Assembly: GCA_037382205.1 (NCBI GenBank)
Contig: JARRQD010000041.1
Coordinates: 1 to 16,152, forward strand
Direction: 5' to 3'
Source of the DNA: Thiodiazotropha sp037382205
GTDB lineage: Bacteria > Pseudomonadota > Gammaproteobacteria > Chromatiales > Chromatiaceae
Length of the DNA stretch: 16,152 nt
The notes beneath the pieces are model-generated. The model was not told the DNA's origin. It saw nothing but the letters and a program-made list of their open reading frames with translations, and did not search any database. The translations under genes were made by a program, and so were the position numbers. Below, in pieces: positions 14,265-16,152 of this stretch; position 1 is the stretch's first letter, and the number at the start of each line of letters is the position of its first letter.

Positions 14265-16152
14265 ATGATTCAAACAAAACAGGCGCTCATTGCTGCTCTT
14301 CTGCTTCTTGTACTGTCCATCTCTTATGGTCAGAGTTTCTTGCATGTGCAGGCTGAAACTCAGCTGGCAGAACAGCCGCCAACACACCTGATTGCCGCAA
14401 TCCCCCGCTCATTCCCCCCCGAATATGGGGTAGACGATCAAGGCCAACCCTACGGATTTGCCATCGATGTCATGAATGCGGTGGCTGAACAGGCCGGATT
14501 GACCCTTGAATATCAAATCCACGAGACATGGCAGGGCGTCCAAGAAGCCATTAAAACAGGGCAGGCACAACTGATTCCCAACATGGGGATAACACCTGAT
14601 CGCCTGCGGTTCGTCGACTTTAGCGTTCCAGTGGAGACCTTCTCAGTATCACTTTTTGTGCGCGCTGAAACTAAGTCGATCAAATCGATTAAGGGTTTAA
14701 CCAATCATCAGGTTGGGGTGATCACGGGCAATGTGGCCATCAAGCTGCTTGAAAACAAACCACTTAACTTAAACAAGTTTGATCAGTTATCCGAGGCCTT
14801 GATTGCGCTGCTCAGTGGTCAGATCGATGCCCTAGCCTACCCGGATCCGGTTGTTTGGCGCTATACCCAACAACTCGGCCTGGATGACCATATCCGCAAA
14901 CTTACTCCATCTTTAGCTGAGATAAAACGGGCCATTGCTGTCAGTAAAGGTAATCCCGCCCTATTACAACGCCTGAACAAGGCAATTCATACACTCACCA
15001 AAGGCAACAGATTCCAAAAGATATTCTCACGCTGGTATGCCAAACCAATCCCATACTGGACTGGCCAAAGAACCCTGCTCGCCATGTCCCTGCTGGTGAT
15101 GCCGGTGGCCATTGGACTGCTGATCTGGCGCTTTTACAGCCTGAAAAAACTCAACCGTCGCCTGAACGTTGAAACCGACATGCGTCGTGAAGCTGAGAGC
15201 CAACTGCAACAACTCAATGCCGCTCTGAATGAAACCGTTAGCCGACAAACAGAGGATCTGGCCGAAGCCCAGCGTATGGCAAAAATAGGCAGTTGGGTGT
15301 TGAATTTACAACAGGATTCACTGCAGTGGTCAGATGAAACATTTCGTATCTTCGAGGTGGATCCACAGCGATTCGATGCCACCTATGAAAAGTTTCTTGA
15401 AACCGTACACCCTGATGACCGTGACAGAGTCAATCATACCTACCTGAGCTCATTGGAAAAACGGCAAAATTATGAGATTGAGCACCGCCTGTTATTTGAT
15501 GATGGCAGATTAAAATGGGTCAAACAGCAGTGTGAAACCCATTGTGATCCACAAGGCCTTCCACTGAGCTACCGAGGAACAGTTCAAGATATTACTGAGC
15601 GCAAAGCGGCTGAACGACAACTTGCATTAACCCAGTATGCACTCGACCATATTTCTGAAGCAGCCTATCTGATCTTGCCCGACGGTCATTTCCAATATGT
15701 CAATCCCTCAGCCTGCGAAACTCTGGGCTACTCAAAACAGGAGCTTATGACAAAATCGGTCATGGATATCGATCCCTCATACTCGACCGAGCAGTTTCTT
15801 AAGGTAGATCGAAAGCTCAAGGATAAGGGCTCTCTACGCTTCGAGACAACCCACCAGCATCGTGACGGCCATATAATTCCAGTTGAGATACTAGCCAATC
15901 TCATTGAGTTTGAAGGTGATGAGTTTGCGTTTGCCATCGCCCGGGATATCAGTGAGATAAAATCGGCCCAGCAGGAGATTCAGCGGCAACATGCTCTGCT
16001 TCAGCAAGTCGTAGACGGGGTCTCCGATCCTATCCTGATGATTGATTCGAACTACACCGTACAATTGATGAACCAATCAGCAAGAGCCACCGCCCCAGCC
16101 GAGGCCTTACAGGCCGCACAACCGAAATGCTACGCCGTTTCACACCACTCTA
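14265..16152 (+). CDS. Membrane sensor with periplasmic solute-binding domain and PAS repeats; 3' end beyond window
   Basis: The frame is open for 629 codons to the window edge. Residues 7-20 are a hydrophobic signal or anchor. Residues ~39-257 are a family 3 (amino-acid type) solute-binding domain, seen in FAIDVMNAVAEQAGLTLEY, GQAQLIPNMGITPDRL and GQIDALAYPDP. A transmembrane helix (about 270-292) leads into a coiled coil (about 296-340). Then come a PAS_3-type domain with VHPDDRDRV and DGRLKWV motifs ending DITERK (about 341-450), a second PAS (about 454-566) ending DISEIK, and the start of a third from ~576. The output domain (histidine kinase, GGDEF or other) lies outside. It should sense a periplasmic ligand and signal inside. 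ATG 14265 is given; GTG 14250 is in frame and possible, and neither has a strong ribosome binding site. Confidence 0.88.
   Translation, partial: MIQTKQALIAALLLLVLSISYGQSFLHVQAETQLAEQPPTHLIAAIPRSFPPEYGVDDQGQPYGFAIDVMNAVAEQAGLTLEYQIHETWQGVQEAIKTGQAQLIPNMGITPDRLRFVDFSVPVETFSVSLFVRAETKSIKSIKGLTNHQVGVITGNVAIKLLENKPLNLNKFDQLSEALIALLSGQIDALAYPDPVVWRYTQQLGLDDHIRKLTPSLAEIKRAIAVSKGNPALLQRLNKAIHTLTKGNRFQKIFSRWYAKPIPYWTGQRTLLAMSLLVMPVAIGLLIWRFYSLKKLNRRLNVETDMRREAESQLQQLNAALNETVSRQTEDLAEAQRMAKIGSWVLNLQQDSLQWSDETFRIFEVDPQRFDATYEKFLETVHPDDRDRVNHTYLSSLEKRQNYEIEHRLLFDDGRLKWVKQQCETHCDPQGLPLSYRGTVQDITERKAAERQLALTQYALDHISEAAYLILPDGHFQYVNPSACETLGYSKQELMTKSVMDIDPSYSTEQFLKVDRKLKDKGSLRFETTHQHRDGHIIPVEILANLIEFEGDEFAFAIARDISEIKSAQQEIQRQHALLQQVVDGVSDPILMIDSNYTVQLMNQSARATAPAEALQAAQPKCYAVSHHS

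Overview
The window reads as chromosomal DNA of a gammaproteobacterium, most likely a sulfur oxidiser. The best evidence is a small secreted Gly/Asn/Tyr-rich protein at 12899-13240 that looks like a sulfur globule envelope protein, with a TauE/SafE-type (TSUP) exporter gene converging on it. A diheme c-type cytochrome, a bacteriohemerythrin and a gammaproteobacterial-type PBP1B fit this picture. I cannot name the genus from sequence alone; free-living or symbiotic thiotrophic Chromatiales-like bacteria are the natural candidates.

Layout, left to right. 1-1040: 3' part of a glutamate dehydrogenase gene (+). 1041-1537: a gene-free stretch with a nested inverted repeat. 1538-1933: bacteriohemerythrin (+), closed by a strong terminator at 2051-2088. 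2144-8457: four genes on the minus strand, spaced by 81-130 bp and transcribed in the order PBP1B, a small PD-(D/E)XK-like protein with a TTG start, a YoaA/DinG-family iron-sulfur helicase, and an unrecognised secreted protein whose last part is out of frame. 8458-8911: intergenic DNA with a REP-like palindrome. 8912-9595: secreted diheme cytochrome c (+). 9616-11054 (-): a class I glutamine amidotransferase overlapping a YafK-like L,D-transpeptidase by an ATGA junction or by 13 bp.

11161-12742 is a decay zone. It holds the wreck of a Gram-negative (class GN) sortase and its VIT/VWA-type target protein on the minus strand. The pair has single-base indels in G runs, internal deletions that removed the sorting signal and the sortase membrane anchor, and complete loss of the front half of the VWA protein. 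Its 3' end lies in a ~126-bp imperfect palindrome. Its 5' end is cut by a ~292-bp MITE-like element bounded by 19-bp terminal inverted repeats.

12899-16152: sulfur globule protein (+), a bidirectional terminator, the TSUP transporter (-), and divergently a membrane sensor (+) that runs off the right edge. The sensor has a periplasmic solute-binding domain, one transmembrane helix and at least three PAS domains.

I found no complete undescribed defence or mobile system. The most informative parts are the eroded sortase locus with the two palindromic elements around it, the helicase/nuclease-like pair, and the secreted protein with a probable frameshift. No tRNA, rRNA or CRISPR array was seen.
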